From Oscillospiraceae bacterium (GTDB lineage Bacteria > Bacillota_A > Clostridia > Oscillospirales > WRJC01), in assembly GCA_009782405.1 (NCBI GenBank), contig WRJC01000064.1:1-16793 (forward strand): DNA of 16,793 nt, given 5' to 3'. This document shows positions 6,973 through 16,137 of the stretch, in pieces; position 1 is the stretch's first letter; each line of letters starts with the position of its first letter. The notes beneath the pieces were generated by a model that ran no database searches, had not been told where the DNA came from, and saw only the letters and a program-made list of their open reading frames with translations. Made by a program: the position numbers and the translations under genes.

Positions 6973-8646
6973 TTATTCTCCTTTTTCACACTCTTCGATA
7001 AACCGTTTCAGCCTTTTTTCGATCATATCCCGGCCCATTATCCCAAACACTTCGTACATATCCGGGGTGTTCTGCCTCCCGCAGACCGCCACGCGCAAAA
7101 TCATGCTGGCGTCGCCCACGCTTCCTTTGTAGTCCTGCGGATTTTTTTTGTAAAGCTTTGTCTCCGGCGCGAAACCATGTTTTGCGGCGAGCCCCTTTAT
7201 TTTTTCGAACCAGACGGCGGAATCGTCGCCCGGATCGTATGCTCCGATATAGCCGCTTGCGACATCGATTATGGCCTCTTTGTCGATCTCCGGTTTTTCT
7301 CCGAACGATTCGGGCATGGAATAGTCCGGGCAAAAAAGCTCGTCGTAGAAATAGCTGACGTAATTTTTTATTTCGCTCATGAAAGTTATGTCTTTTCGAG
7401 GCTTCTCCCCGCCCCTGCCGATCGAAAGAATATCTTTCGCGTATTGGGCATCGCCCTCGAGCAGATGATATAGTTCCAAATCGTATTTTTTTGCCCAAGC
7501 GGAGGCATAGCCGTACACTTCGTCGGCAGACAAAGTCGCGATATGGTTTTTACTTATGTCGTTTAATTTGTTCAAGTCGAACAGCGCCCCCGAAGCGCTC
7601 AGCTTTTCGGTTTTGAACTCGAATTCGCCCAAATCGGCCGCAGGGTTTTTGATGCGCCATTCCTCATAATTTGAATTGAGCAGCGTCATTATGTATTCCT
7701 TCAGGCACTCGGGGATATACCCGACTTCGCCGTAATAGTCGAGAGCCAGCTCGGGGTCTTTTCTTTTTGAGAGCTTGCGTTTCGATTCGCCTTCTTGCTT
7801 CAATAAATGCGAATGGTGCATATATTGCGGATGGTCCCAGCCGAACGCTTCGAAATACTGCACGTGCACCGGCAAAGTGGACAGATATTCCTCTCCTCTG
7901 GCCACATGGGTTGTTTTCATCAAATGGTCGTCCACCACATGGGCGAAATGGTACGTCGGCAAGCCGTCGGATTTTATGACCAGCTCGTCGCGTATATTTT
8001 CCGGCAGCTCGAGCAGGCCTTTGATCAAATCCATGACCTTTATTTTTTTGCTCTCATCGCCGAAAGATTTGAAGCGGATGATATAGCTCTCGCCGTTATT
8101 TATCTTTTTTTCGATTTCCCCGAAGGAAAGCTCGCGGCATTTGGCCCATTTTCCGTAATAGCCGGTGTTTTCCTTGACGGCTTTTTGTTTTTCTTTTATT
8201 TCTTCCAAAGCATCGGGGCTGCAAAAACACGGGTACGCCTTGCCTTCGGCTACCAGTTTTTTGGCGAAGGCCTGATATATGTCTTTGCGCCTGCTTTGGA
8301 TGTAGGACCCGTAAGCGCCGATTTCGCCGTTTTGCGTGAATCCCTCGTCGAGGTTCAATTCATACCCGTCCAAAAAATTGAAAATGCCCTGCACCGCCCC
8401 TTTGATTTCCCTTTTTTGGTCCGTGTCCTCCAGCCTCAGATAGAATATCCCGCCGCTTTGGTGGGCGAGCCTTTCGCCGACCAGCGAGCTTTCCAAACTC
8501 CCCAAATGCAAAAATCCCGTGGGGCTCGGGGCGAACCTGGTCACGCAGGCGCCCTTTGGCAAATCTCTTTGCGGATATTTTTTTTCGATGTCTTCAACAG
8601 TTTCTTTTAAATCCGGGAACAGCAGTTCCGCGATTTTATTTGACAT
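6973..8646 (-). CDS. gltX: Glutamate--tRNA ligase (GluRS)
   Basis: It attaches glutamate to tRNA-Glu (in many Bacillota also to tRNA-Gln) in the cytoplasm. The protein is 557 aa, longer than the usual 470-490. About 35 extra residues precede the catalytic start TRFAPSPTG. The HIGH motif reads HLGS (47-50), and RLEDTD is at 71-76. A zinc site of the GluRS type has Cys140, Cys142 and Cys170. DGLPTYHFAHVVDDH and THVARGEEYL follow at 227-255. The KMSKS loop is KLSKR (291-295), as in typical GluRS. The C-terminal part is the helical anticodon-binding region. The start ATG follows AAGGAAGTG and overlaps the last 11 bases of the YfhO-family gene. An upstream extension of 21 codons inside that gene is discarded. 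With an overlap in front there is no room for a T-box leader. The assignment is secure; non-discriminating versus discriminating charging cannot be read here. Confidence 0.95.
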   Translation of the reverse strand: MSNKIAELLFPDLKETVEDIEKKYPQRDLPKGACVTRFAPSPTGFLHLGSLESSLVGERLAHQSGGIFYLRLEDTDQKREIKGAVQGIFNFLDGYELNLDEGFTQNGEIGAYGSYIQSRRKDIYQAFAKKLVAEGKAYPCFCSPDALEEIKEKQKAVKENTGYYGKWAKCRELSFGEIEKKINNGESYIIRFKSFGDESKKIKVMDLIKGLLELPENIRDELVIKSDGLPTYHFAHVVDDHLMKTTHVARGEEYLSTLPVHVQYFEAFGWDHPQYMHHSHLLKQEGESKRKLSKRKDPELALDYYGEVGYIPECLKEYIMTLLNSNYEEWRIKNPAADLGEFEFKTEKLSASGALFDLNKLNDISKNHIATLSADEVYGYASAWAKKYDLELYHLLEGDAQYAKDILSIGRGGEKPRKDITFMSEIKNYVSYFYDELFCPDYSMPESFGEKPEIDKEAIIDVASGYIGAYDPGDDSAVWFEKIKGLAAKHGFAPETKLYKKNPQDYKGSVGDASMILRVAVCGRQNTPDMYEVFGIMGRDMIEKRLKRFIEECEKGE

Positions 8647-11629
8647 AAAGTTCACTTCCTTTTCTGTTTCTTTTTTTGCGCAGTGCGAGTAGTTCCAGGG
8701 CCACAACAATCAGAACGCATGATACCGATATGATTGTACCCGGTACGAGCCCGTCGGTTATGTAGTACAGCTCTATTTCATGTTCGCCCGCTTCGATCGG
8801 GGCGGTCACAAATCCGTCCGTTATTTTCTTTATTTCCCGTATGTCGGGCTTTTTCTTTTTGCCATCGTCCGTATCTTGGCTTACATCGTTTATTTCGGTT
8901 TCCGACATCGGGTTTATTTCCACTTTTTTTCCGTCTATTTTCAGATTCCACCCTTTGTCATAAGGTATCGAGGTGAAAAATGTTCCGCCGTTGCCCGCGT
9001 CTATTTTGCCTTTTATTTCGGTGTCGGAAAAATTTTCCATTGACAACGATTTTGCATTCAACGCATCATATGCGCTTTTAAACGCTTCTTCGTCAAACCC
9101 TGCGACATATATATAGAAAGTTCCGCTTTCGCTGGGGTCGATGTCAAAGCTTACGTTTATTTCCTGGCCTGCGTAAACGCAGCCGCAATCTATCGTTATG
9201 CCCCTGTTTATTTCGTATTTTTTCGATGTTCCGTTGGTGCTCACGTAAGCATCTTTGCTCCTTGTGGATTTTATGTACATATATACCTGCTGGTAATTTT
9301 CGCTTGTGTATACGTGGTTCACCGTGCCTTTTTGGCTTTTATCCGTCATTTGATACGAATACACGCCGTATTTCGAGCGGGATTCCGTAAAGTTGTCGTT
9401 CGTGTTGCGGGTCTGCTCGATGTTTTCAAATATGTTTTTTGTTATTCCGGCAGCTTTTTTCATGAATTCGTTTTGGAACATGAAAACGTTTTGCTCGTTT
9501 ACGCTTGTTTCTTTTATGTCTTCCGATACAACGAAACCGAGAGGCAGCCAGTATTTGTTTTGGTATACGTTCACCACTTGTTTTTCGTCCGAATAGGATT
9601 CACCGCCGTCCTCGAGGGTTACGGTTTCCACGCTCGATTGCCTTAGGTCTTCCCTTTCGTCGAATACCAAGCTGTTTATCGAATAATTGGTTTCTTCTTC
9701 CCTTGTCATTAGGTATTTTATCGACATCAGCGCGTTGAACACGGGAGTGGCCGAAGAATACAGAAACCTGTTTGAAGGGACGGTGGCGGCAATGCCGAAT
9801 ATTTCGAGAGTTTTTGCAAACCTGCTGTTGGCTTCCGATGAAAATTGGGAAATTCCCCTGTATCCGTACAGGGCGGGGTCGTTCGTGCTGTACCATCTGC
9901 TCATTTCCAGCCTGAAAAACAAATCTTCGTCCGTGCCGTAGATTTCAGCCACTGCTTTTTGCACGCTTTCTTTCGAAGGAGGGTAGCTGACGCGATCCGA
10001 AGTTCCGGTGGTGGCCGCCCCTTTTATGGCGGACATGCCTCCTTCGAAAATCATTGCGAACATCAAAATCACGGCTAAATACGTTTTCGACATCTTTCCG
10101 TGCTTATACAGCAAAATCACCGCCATGTATACGACCAGAATGGCTATGCTCACATAAAACACCTTGAAATCCAAAACGTCTTTTTTGTCGCTTGTCTTGT
10201 ACCATTGCTCGGCGATTACGAGGTAGCCGAAAACGCAAAGCAAAAATTTCAGCACATTGCTTTTGGTTATGTTTTCCCCGTCAAAATTCGCATACGATTT
10301 GTATGCCAGCGTCACGAGCACAAATGTGAAAACAAACGCTTGCCTGTACGGTATCTCGTTTGGGAAATGCATGCCGTGCCAGTAATAGTCCAAAATGTTC
10401 AAGTTGAAAGAAAAAAGCATGAAAACCAAAAAAACGCCTACGGCCAATTTTTCTTTCAGCTTTATTTTCGAATTCAAAAAAAACATTCCCGCCATGATGA
10501 CCGAAAGAAGCCCGCAGGCGATATTCGGCAGCCCCGCCCTCACTGCAGGCTTGGTGTTGGGAAGCAGGTTGGTCAAAATGTCAAGTATCGAGTTATATGT
10601 GGCTATATCCCTCGAAAACGTGGATCCCGCGTTGCCCGTGTTCGCAAACCAAAAAAAAGTGGGCAGCAGGATAAACATCGAAAGCCCGACCCCAATTATC
10701 GAAGCCCCCACGACTTCGGCGGTTTTTGTGACAAACCCCCAAACGCTTGGCTTTTTTATTTTCGTGACATACAAAACGACGTAATATACCGCGACAAACT
10801 CGCATACGAAAATGGCGATGTAGTAATTGCACACGACGGTGACGCCGAGCGCGATTATGTACAGCTTGAATTTCCCGCTTTCGATGAACCGCTCAAGGCC
10901 GAGTACCACAAGAGGCAAAAGCGCCATGCAGTCCAGCCACATTATGCACCAGTAATACCCAACCGCGTAAGCGCTCAACGCATAAAGCGTCGAAAAGCCG
11001 ATTATGGCGAATCCGTTGCTTAACGGGCAATATTTTTTTTTGTCGCGGTTAAACAGCCCCCTGAGGTAAATCGAAAAAAACAAGCCGGAACAGGCGATTT
11101 TGACCACTGTGGCAAGCGCCATGAATTCCCTCAAATATTTTTCGGGGAAAAACACGGAAAAAAGGTACAGCGGGGTCGAGGCGTAATATGACATCAAAGC
11201 CAAAAAGTTCGTGCCCGCGCCCGTGTTCCAAGAATACAGAAGCGATCCGCCGCTGGTCAGCTTATTTCGCAGTTCTTGCAAAAAAGGGTAATATTGGTGC
11301 CAGCTGTCCACAACCATTATTTGCCTGTCCCCGAAAGGGAATATCTTGATTGTGGAATAGGCTACGGCCATGAGCAAAAAAGGCACCGCAAAAGCCAAAA
11401 TATGCACCGGCAAAAATTTTATTTTTTTCCCGTGCATCGGATCTGCGGATTTTTCGCCGATTTCGCCCGCAATCTTCTTTTCGGCGATATTTACCGTAAA
11501 ATTTCCGGCGGATCCGTCGATATCTTCGAAAGTCGCATCGTTAAATTCCCGCAGCTCTTCCTGTATTGCGGAAAAATCTTTTTCTTTTTCGTTTGCGCCC
11601 GCATCCGTTTGGTTTTCGTTCCCTTCCAT
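8636..11629 (-). CDS. YfhO-family multi-pass membrane protein (GT-C-like)
   Basis: The protein is 997 aa. A hydrophilic, acidic cytoplasmic extension of about 70 residues comes first. The first TM segment follows at about 73-94. The family hallmark VVDSWHQYYPF (Asp108) is in the first outer loop and then SWNTGAGTNF. About a dozen more TM segments follow. A large, Tyr/Ser/Thr-rich outer domain of roughly 400 residues is next, with one last TM segment (near TIISVSCVLIVVALELL) and a basic tail at the C-terminus. In B. subtilis YfhO is a GT-C-type protein needed for glycosylation of lipoteichoic acid together with a GtcA-type flippase and CsbB; neither partner is in this window. Asp108 is placed like a GT-C catalytic residue, by inference. 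I used the ATG at 11629, 9 nt after GGAGG. A GTG three codons earlier touches the SD and is not usable. It lies 28 bp after mutL and overlaps gltX by 11 bp. Confidence 0.9.
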   Translation of the reverse strand: MEGNENQTDAGANEKEKDFSAIQEELREFNDATFEDIDGSAGNFTVNIAEKKIAGEIGEKSADPMHGKKIKFLPVHILAFAVPFLLMAVAYSTIKIFPFGDRQIMVVDSWHQYYPFLQELRNKLTSGGSLLYSWNTGAGTNFLALMSYYASTPLYLFSVFFPEKYLREFMALATVVKIACSGLFFSIYLRGLFNRDKKKYCPLSNGFAIIGFSTLYALSAYAVGYYWCIMWLDCMALLPLVVLGLERFIESGKFKLYIIALGVTVVCNYYIAIFVCEFVAVYYVVLYVTKIKKPSVWGFVTKTAEVVGASIIGVGLSMFILLPTFFWFANTGNAGSTFSRDIATYNSILDILTNLLPNTKPAVRAGLPNIACGLLSVIMAGMFFLNSKIKLKEKLAVGVFLVFMLFSFNLNILDYYWHGMHFPNEIPYRQAFVFTFVLVTLAYKSYANFDGENITKSNVLKFLLCVFGYLVIAEQWYKTSDKKDVLDFKVFYVSIAILVVYMAVILLYKHGKMSKTYLAVILMFAMIFEGGMSAIKGAATTGTSDRVSYPPSKESVQKAVAEIYGTDEDLFFRLEMSRWYSTNDPALYGYRGISQFSSEANSRFAKTLEIFGIAATVPSNRFLYSSATPVFNALMSIKYLMTREEETNYSINSLVFDEREDLRQSSVETVTLEDGGESYSDEKQVVNVYQNKYWLPLGFVVSEDIKETSVNEQNVFMFQNEFMKKAAGITKNIFENIEQTRNTNDNFTESRSKYGVYSYQMTDKSQKGTVNHVYTSENYQQVYMYIKSTRSKDAYVSTNGTSKKYEINRGITIDCGCVYAGQEINVSFDIDPSESGTFYIYVAGFDEEAFKSAYDALNAKSLSMENFSDTEIKGKIDAGNGGTFFTSIPYDKGWNLKIDGKKVEINPMSETEINDVSQDTDDGKKKKPDIREIKKITDGFVTAPIEAGEHEIELYYITDGLVPGTIISVSCVLIVVALELLALRKKRNRKGSELYVK

Positions 11630-11644
11630 AATTTCCACCCTCCT

Positions 11645-11664
11645 TTTTTATCTCTTTTTATCTC
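11645..11664. repeat. Perfect tandem duplication of a 10-bp unit at the mutL stop
   Basis: The unit TTTTTATCTC occurs twice in a row (11645-11654 and 11655-11664). On the coding strand it reads GAGATAAAAA twice, and the mutL stop codon TAA (11658-11660) lies inside the first copy transcribed. It could be a replication-slippage product, and its function, if any, is unknown. Confidence 0.7.
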
Positions 11665-13415
11665 TTGAATTGTTTTTCGATTTCGCTTTTGGGGATCTCA
11701 AAGGCTATCGGCCTGCCGTGAGGACAATATCTGGCGTTTTCATAGCTCAAAACCTTGTCGGCAAGCCACGATATGTTTTCGGCGCTGTCGCTTATGCCGC
11801 TTTTCATGGCGGCCCTGCAAGCCGCGCTTTTTTTCGCCGAAATCTGCGCGAGTTTTTCAAAAACCGTCTGTTCCGCCGAAAAGCCCCCTTCCGAATTCAA
11901 ATATGCCGCTTCTTTGATTATCTCCCCCATATTCGATTCGCCTATTTCTGCAGGGGTTTCAGTTACCAAAATTGTGTTTTCATTTTTCCATTCGAATAAA
12001 ATTCCCAGACTTTTTATTTCGTTTTCGATTTCCAAAATACCGGCGGCTTCTTTGGGAGTCAGGCTCACTTCTTCGGGGACGAACAAAATCTGGCTTTGAA
12101 AATCCGAAATTTTGCTTCTATCGGATGCCCTTTTTGTTATTATATCATAAATTATCCTCTCGTGCGCGGCGTGTTTGTCGATTATTAAAATATTTTCTTC
12201 TTTTTCGATTAAAATATATCCGTAAAACGCTTCGCCGAGAATTTTATAATTTTGTTTTTTGTATGTTCCTGTTTTTTCGGATATGCTGTATTCTGCGGGG
12301 GGAAACGAAAATTCGGGGGGATTTTCTTCGGCTTTTGGCGTTTTTTGTTCTTTTTTTTCGAAATCCGGTTTTTCCTTTCGGGCTGTTTGGTTTTTTACGG
12401 CAAAAATCGGGTTTGCATCGCCAAAATCGCTCAGGGCTCCTTTTACCGCGTAATAGACGGCCGAATAGGCCTGTTTTTCGTCTGAGAATTTTATTTCCAT
12501 TTTCTGGGGATGCACATTTATGTCGATTTTAGATTCATCTACGTTTATGTACAAAACGCACAAAGGGAAATCCCCCGTTTGGGATATGGATTTGTACGCT
12601 TCTTCCAAAGCTGACATTATCGTTTTCGAATACACATATCTGCCATTAACGAAAAAATTTTCGTTTGCGCGCGTTTTTTGCCCGTTTTCTATTTTCGAAA
12701 CGAACCCGAAAACTTTTATTTCCTCATCCGCCCTATTTTCGGAATTTCCGAAAGCGATGAAATTTTCCGCGGCCTCTGCCCCGAATATGGAATATATCGC
12801 ATCTTTATGATTGCCGTTTCCGGGAGTGAATACTTTTTGTTTTCCGTCTTGAATAAACTTGAAAGATATGAAAGGGTTTGAAAGCGCTATTTTTTCAATG
12901 ATCCATTTGCAGTACATCCCCTCGGTGACATCGCGTTTCAAAAACTTTTGCCTTGCGGGGATTTTGGAAAACAGCCGCTCCACCACGACAGTCGTTCCGT
13001 CGGCGCAACCCGCTTCCGAAATTTCCGTGTTTTGCCCGCTCGATGATTTCAGCGCGAAACCGATTTGCGCTTCTTTTGTTTTGGTGAATATTTTCAAATC
13101 TGAAACGCTCGCAATAGCGGCGAGCGCCTCTCCGCGAAAACCGAGAGTATTAATTTTGGCCAAATCCTTTTCGTCCTTTATTTTGCTCGTCGCGTGGCGC
13201 AACACGCATTTCCCCAAATCATCCGGATCCATTCCTTCCCCGTTGTCGGTCACGCGCATATACGATATGCCGCCGCCGTTTATTTCCACCGTCACAAAAT
13301 TCGCTTTCGCATCGATTGAATTTTCGACGATTTCTTTGAGGGCGGACGAAGGCCTGTCCACCACTTCCCCCGCAGCTATGAGATTTGATACATGAACGTC
13401 AAGCAAATTTATCAT
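11658..13415 (-). CDS. mutL: DNA mismatch repair protein MutL
   Basis: MutL links mismatch recognition by MutS to strand incision. The protein is 585 aa, a normal length. The N-terminal GHKL ATPase has IAAGEVVDRP (13-22), Glu28/Asn32 of ALKEIVENSIDA, DNGEGM (57-62), and the RHATSKI and GFRGEALA boxes. A Pro/Glu/Lys-rich linker of roughly 50 residues follows. The C-terminal endonuclease domain has DKHAAHER starting at Asp413, ACRAAMKSG, and CPHGRP starting at Cys564. These correspond to the metal-binding motifs of the nicking MutL class found in bacteria without MutH. The start is the ATG 4 bp after the mutS stop, with GCGGAG from the end of mutS serving as RBS, so translation is coupled. The next gene is 28 bp downstream. 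Identity is certain. Confidence 0.97.
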   Translation of the reverse strand: MINLLDVHVSNLIAAGEVVDRPSSALKEIVENSIDAKANFVTVEINGGGISYMRVTDNGEGMDPDDLGKCVLRHATSKIKDEKDLAKINTLGFRGEALAAIASVSDLKIFTKTKEAQIGFALKSSSGQNTEISEAGCADGTTVVVERLFSKIPARQKFLKRDVTEGMYCKWIIEKIALSNPFISFKFIQDGKQKVFTPGNGNHKDAIYSIFGAEAAENFIAFGNSENRADEEIKVFGFVSKIENGQKTRANENFFVNGRYVYSKTIMSALEEAYKSISQTGDFPLCVLYINVDESKIDINVHPQKMEIKFSDEKQAYSAVYYAVKGALSDFGDANPIFAVKNQTARKEKPDFEKKEQKTPKAEENPPEFSFPPAEYSISEKTGTYKKQNYKILGEAFYGYILIEKEENILIIDKHAAHERIIYDIITKRASDRSKISDFQSQILFVPEEVSLTPKEAAGILEIENEIKSLGILFEWKNENTILVTETPAEIGESNMGEIIKEAAYLNSEGGFSAEQTVFEKLAQISAKKSAACRAAMKSGISDSAENISWLADKVLSYENARYCPHGRPIAFEIPKSEIEKQFKR

Positions 13416-13419
13416 TTTT

Positions 13420-16032
13420 TCATTTCTCCGCCAATTTTATGAATTCGTACAGCAGGTTGAAGGCTTCCATCGGAGACAGAACATTTATGTTTGTTTTTTT
13501 CAATTTTTCGTAAATTTCGTTTTTGGTCATGTCTTCAAACGAAAAGTTCGGAAAATCATTTTTTTCTTCAAGTTTGCCTGCTGTGTTACGGGGCGTTTCC
13601 CTGCCTTTTTCGAGTCCGGTCAAAATCTCTTTCGCCCGTTTGACGATTTCGAGCGGAACCCCCGCGAGTTTCGCCACTTCTATTCCGTAACTGTCGTCGG
13701 CCGCACCTTTTATGATCTTGCGCAAAAATATTATTTCGTCCTCTTTTTTTTTGGCCGCTATGTGATAATTCACCACTCCGTCTATTTCGTTTTCGATTTC
13801 CGTCAGTTCGTGGTAGTGGGTGGCAAACAGGGTTTTCGCCCCGAGTTTTTTTCCGGCTGTATATTCCAAAATCGCTTTGGCCATGCTCATTCCGTCAAAA
13901 GTCGATGTCCCCCTGCCGATTTCATCGTAGACGATCAGGCTTTTTTTCGTGGCGTTTTTTAATATATATGCCACTTCGCTCATTTCGAGCATGAATGTGG
14001 ATTGCCCCGCCGCGAGATCGTCCGCGGCCCCTACCCTGGTGAATATCCTGTCCACAAGCCCGATTCTGGCTTCTTTGGCCGGGACATACGACCCGATTTG
14101 CGCCAAAAGCACAATTGCGGCGACTTGCCTCATATATGTGGATTTGCCCGCCATGTTCGGTCCCGTGATTATGTACAGCCTGTTTTTGTCGCCGTCCAAA
14201 TAAACGTCGTTTGGCACGTAATAATTTCCCTTTTGCGTCATTTCGACTACCGGGTGCCGCCCGTCTTTTATTTGCAAGATGGAGGAATAGTCCACTTCCG
14301 GGCGCGCGTAGTTGTTTTTTTCGGCGGTTTCGGCGAGGGAGCAAAGCGCGTCCACGCAAGAAAGAGCATAGCTTGTTTTTTGGAACCTGTGCGCATTTGC
14401 GGATATGAGGCGGCTTATATCTTCGAAAATGTCGTTTTCCAGTTGGATGAGTTTTTCATTGGCTTCCAAAATGGCGGATTCTTTTTCTTTTAGCTCCTCG
14501 GTCACATAGCGTTCTCCGTTTGTCAGCGTCTGCCGCCTTATATACCTTTCGGGAACCTGCGGTATATATGATTTCGATATTTCTATGTAATAGCCGAAAA
14601 CCTTGTTGTAGCCTATCTTCAGGCTTTTTATGCCGGTGTTTTCCTTCTCGGCGTTTTCCATTTCGTCCATCCAATTTTTGTTGTCCGAAATTATCGAGCG
14701 GTAGCGGTCCACTTCCCCGTTGAACCCTTTTTTCACCAATCCTCCATCTTTTGTGCTTGCCGGAGGTTCTTCGGCTATCGCGTTGTCTATCGTGGAAAAC
14801 ACGTCCTCAAAACCGTCTATGCTTGCATTGAGTTCTGCAATTAGTTCGTTTTCGAATATATTGAGGCGCTCTTTTATTTCCGGGATATTTTTTGTGCTCG
14901 CCGCCAATTTTTTCAAATCCCGCGCATTGGCTGTTTTGTACACCACTTTCGCCACTATCCTGTCGATGTCGTGTATTTCGGACAAGCTTTGCCTTATCTT
15001 CCCCCTTTCGATCACTTTGGCTATCAGTTCCCCAATCGCCGACTGCCGCTTTTGTATGGCCCGGCAATCCAAAAGCGGTTGTTCGAGCCACTGTTTGAGC
15101 GTCCTTGCGCCTTTTGAGGTTTTGGTTTTGTCGATGACCCAAAGCAGCGAGCCTTTTTTTTGCTTGTCTATCATGGTTTCAGCGAGTTCGAGGTTTCTGC
15201 GCGTGTTTGGGTCTATTTCCATATATAGCGATTTGTCATAGATAGTGATCTCCGTCACATTCAGCGTTTCGCTTTTTTGCGTTTCGTACAAATATTCAAA
15301 AATCGCGCCTATCGAACGGAGCAAAATGTCCGGATACGCCGAAACGTCGATTTTCGCGCTGATTTCAGGGGTTTCGTTGAATTTTTCGATATTTTGCTTG
15401 GCGGCGCGCAAATCAAATATTTTTTCTTCGTCTTCATTTATTGCAATTTTCAATTTTTCGGCGAAAAACTTGGCAATTTTGGGAACTTTTCGCATATCCA
15501 AATTCAATAGCGCTTCAGATGGCGAAAAAATTCCCAATTCGCCAATCAGCCTGTCTATGTGATCCGGCCCGGAAAAATGGGTAGCGTTCACCGCTCCCGC
15601 CGTTATGTCCAAAAACGAAACGCCGCAGGAATTGTCCCCGATGTACACGGCGCAGAGGTAATTGCTTTTGGTTTCGTTCAAAAAACCCGATTCTATGATT
15701 GTGCCCGGGGTCACTATCCTCACCACTTCGCGCTTCACGAGCCCTTTAGCGAGCGCGGGATCTTCCGTCTGTTCGCAAATTGCCACTTTGTATCCCTTTT
15801 CGACAAGTCTCTGAACGTAGTTTTCGACGCTGTGGTAAGGCATTCCGCACATGGGCGCCCTTTCCTCTTCGCCGCATTCTTTTCCCGTCAAAGTCAAATC
15901 GAGTTCTTTTGAGCCAATTTGCGCATCTTCGTAAAAAAGTTCGTAAAAATCGCCGAGCCTGTAAAACAGGAGATGGTCTTTGTATTTTTCCTTTATTTCT
16001 TCGTACTGCTGCATCATCGGGGTTTTTGGCAT
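13420..16032 (-). CDS. mutS: DNA mismatch repair protein MutS
   Basis: MutS binds base mismatches and small loops and recruits MutL. The protein is 870 aa, the usual MutS1 size. The mismatch-binding domain has GDFYELF with the Phe29-x-Glu31 wedge. Connector, lever (NPxTRRNLEL-like, here DPNTRRNLELAE) and clamp domains follow. The ATPase domain has Walker A GPNMAGKS (624-631) and Walker B VYDEIGRG with Asp703-Glu704. A signature STFDGMSMA and HYHEL follow, and then a C-terminal tail ending in the usual EAFNLLYEFIKLAEK-type helix. The start ATG has GAGGG upstream at 8 nt spacing. It forms a tight pair with mutL (4 bp gap). I see no good promoter in the 105 bp before it, so it may depend on the promoter in front of the antitoxin gene. 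Identity is certain. Confidence 0.98.
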   Translation of the reverse strand: MPKTPMMQQYEEIKEKYKDHLLFYRLGDFYELFYEDAQIGSKELDLTLTGKECGEEERAPMCGMPYHSVENYVQRLVEKGYKVAICEQTEDPALAKGLVKREVVRIVTPGTIIESGFLNETKSNYLCAVYIGDNSCGVSFLDITAGAVNATHFSGPDHIDRLIGELGIFSPSEALLNLDMRKVPKIAKFFAEKLKIAINEDEEKIFDLRAAKQNIEKFNETPEISAKIDVSAYPDILLRSIGAIFEYLYETQKSETLNVTEITIYDKSLYMEIDPNTRRNLELAETMIDKQKKGSLLWVIDKTKTSKGARTLKQWLEQPLLDCRAIQKRQSAIGELIAKVIERGKIRQSLSEIHDIDRIVAKVVYKTANARDLKKLAASTKNIPEIKERLNIFENELIAELNASIDGFEDVFSTIDNAIAEEPPASTKDGGLVKKGFNGEVDRYRSIISDNKNWMDEMENAEKENTGIKSLKIGYNKVFGYYIEISKSYIPQVPERYIRRQTLTNGERYVTEELKEKESAILEANEKLIQLENDIFEDISRLISANAHRFQKTSYALSCVDALCSLAETAEKNNYARPEVDYSSILQIKDGRHPVVEMTQKGNYYVPNDVYLDGDKNRLYIITGPNMAGKSTYMRQVAAIVLLAQIGSYVPAKEARIGLVDRIFTRVGAADDLAAGQSTFMLEMSEVAYILKNATKKSLIVYDEIGRGTSTFDGMSMAKAILEYTAGKKLGAKTLFATHYHELTEIENEIDGVVNYHIAAKKKEDEIIFLRKIIKGAADDSYGIEVAKLAGVPLEIVKRAKEILTGLEKGRETPRNTAGKLEEKNDFPNFSFEDMTKNEIYEKLKKTNINVLSPMEAFNLLYEFIKLAEK

Positions 16033-16079
16033 TTGTTTTTCCCTCTTGTTAATTAAAAATCCAAACTGTTGTTCGTGCC

Positions 16080-16107
16080 TATTCTTGTATGAGTCAAAAC
16101 AAGAATA
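16080..16107. promoter_or_regulatory. Perfect 9-bp inverted repeat in the mutS leader
   Basis: TATTCTTGT (16080-16088) and ACAAGAATA (16099-16107) form a perfect inverted repeat around a 10-base loop. It lies between the antitoxin stop and the mutS start, 47 bp before the mutS ATG. It is AT-rich, and no T-run follows it on the mutS-coding strand, so it does not look like a terminator. It may be an operator or an mRNA hairpin upstream of mutS. A chance repeat is possible. Confidence 0.4.
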
Positions 16108-16137
16108 TCGCTTTCTTTTTATAATCTGTATAGAGTA

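Noticed and set aside
7807..8610. Plus-strand open frame of 267 codons
   Set aside because: It is antisense to gltX, which is certain from its motifs.
8647..8709. T-box or other leader before gltX
   Set aside because: This stretch is the coding end of the YfhO-family gene; no leader space exists. The same holds for the 20 bp before the MetRS-like gene.
10100..11023. Plus-strand open frame of 307 codons
   Set aside because: It is antisense to the TM region of the YfhO-family gene; its Arg/His/Lys-rich composition is typical of a complement of membrane-protein codons.
16080..16107. Rho-independent terminator between the antitoxin and mutS
   Set aside because: The stem is AT-rich and no T-run follows in the direction of transcription; kept only as an inverted repeat.
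16033..16137. Missing RelE/YafQ toxin or its remnant after the antitoxin
   Set aside because: Only 105 bp are available and no frame on the minus strand resembles a toxin fragment.
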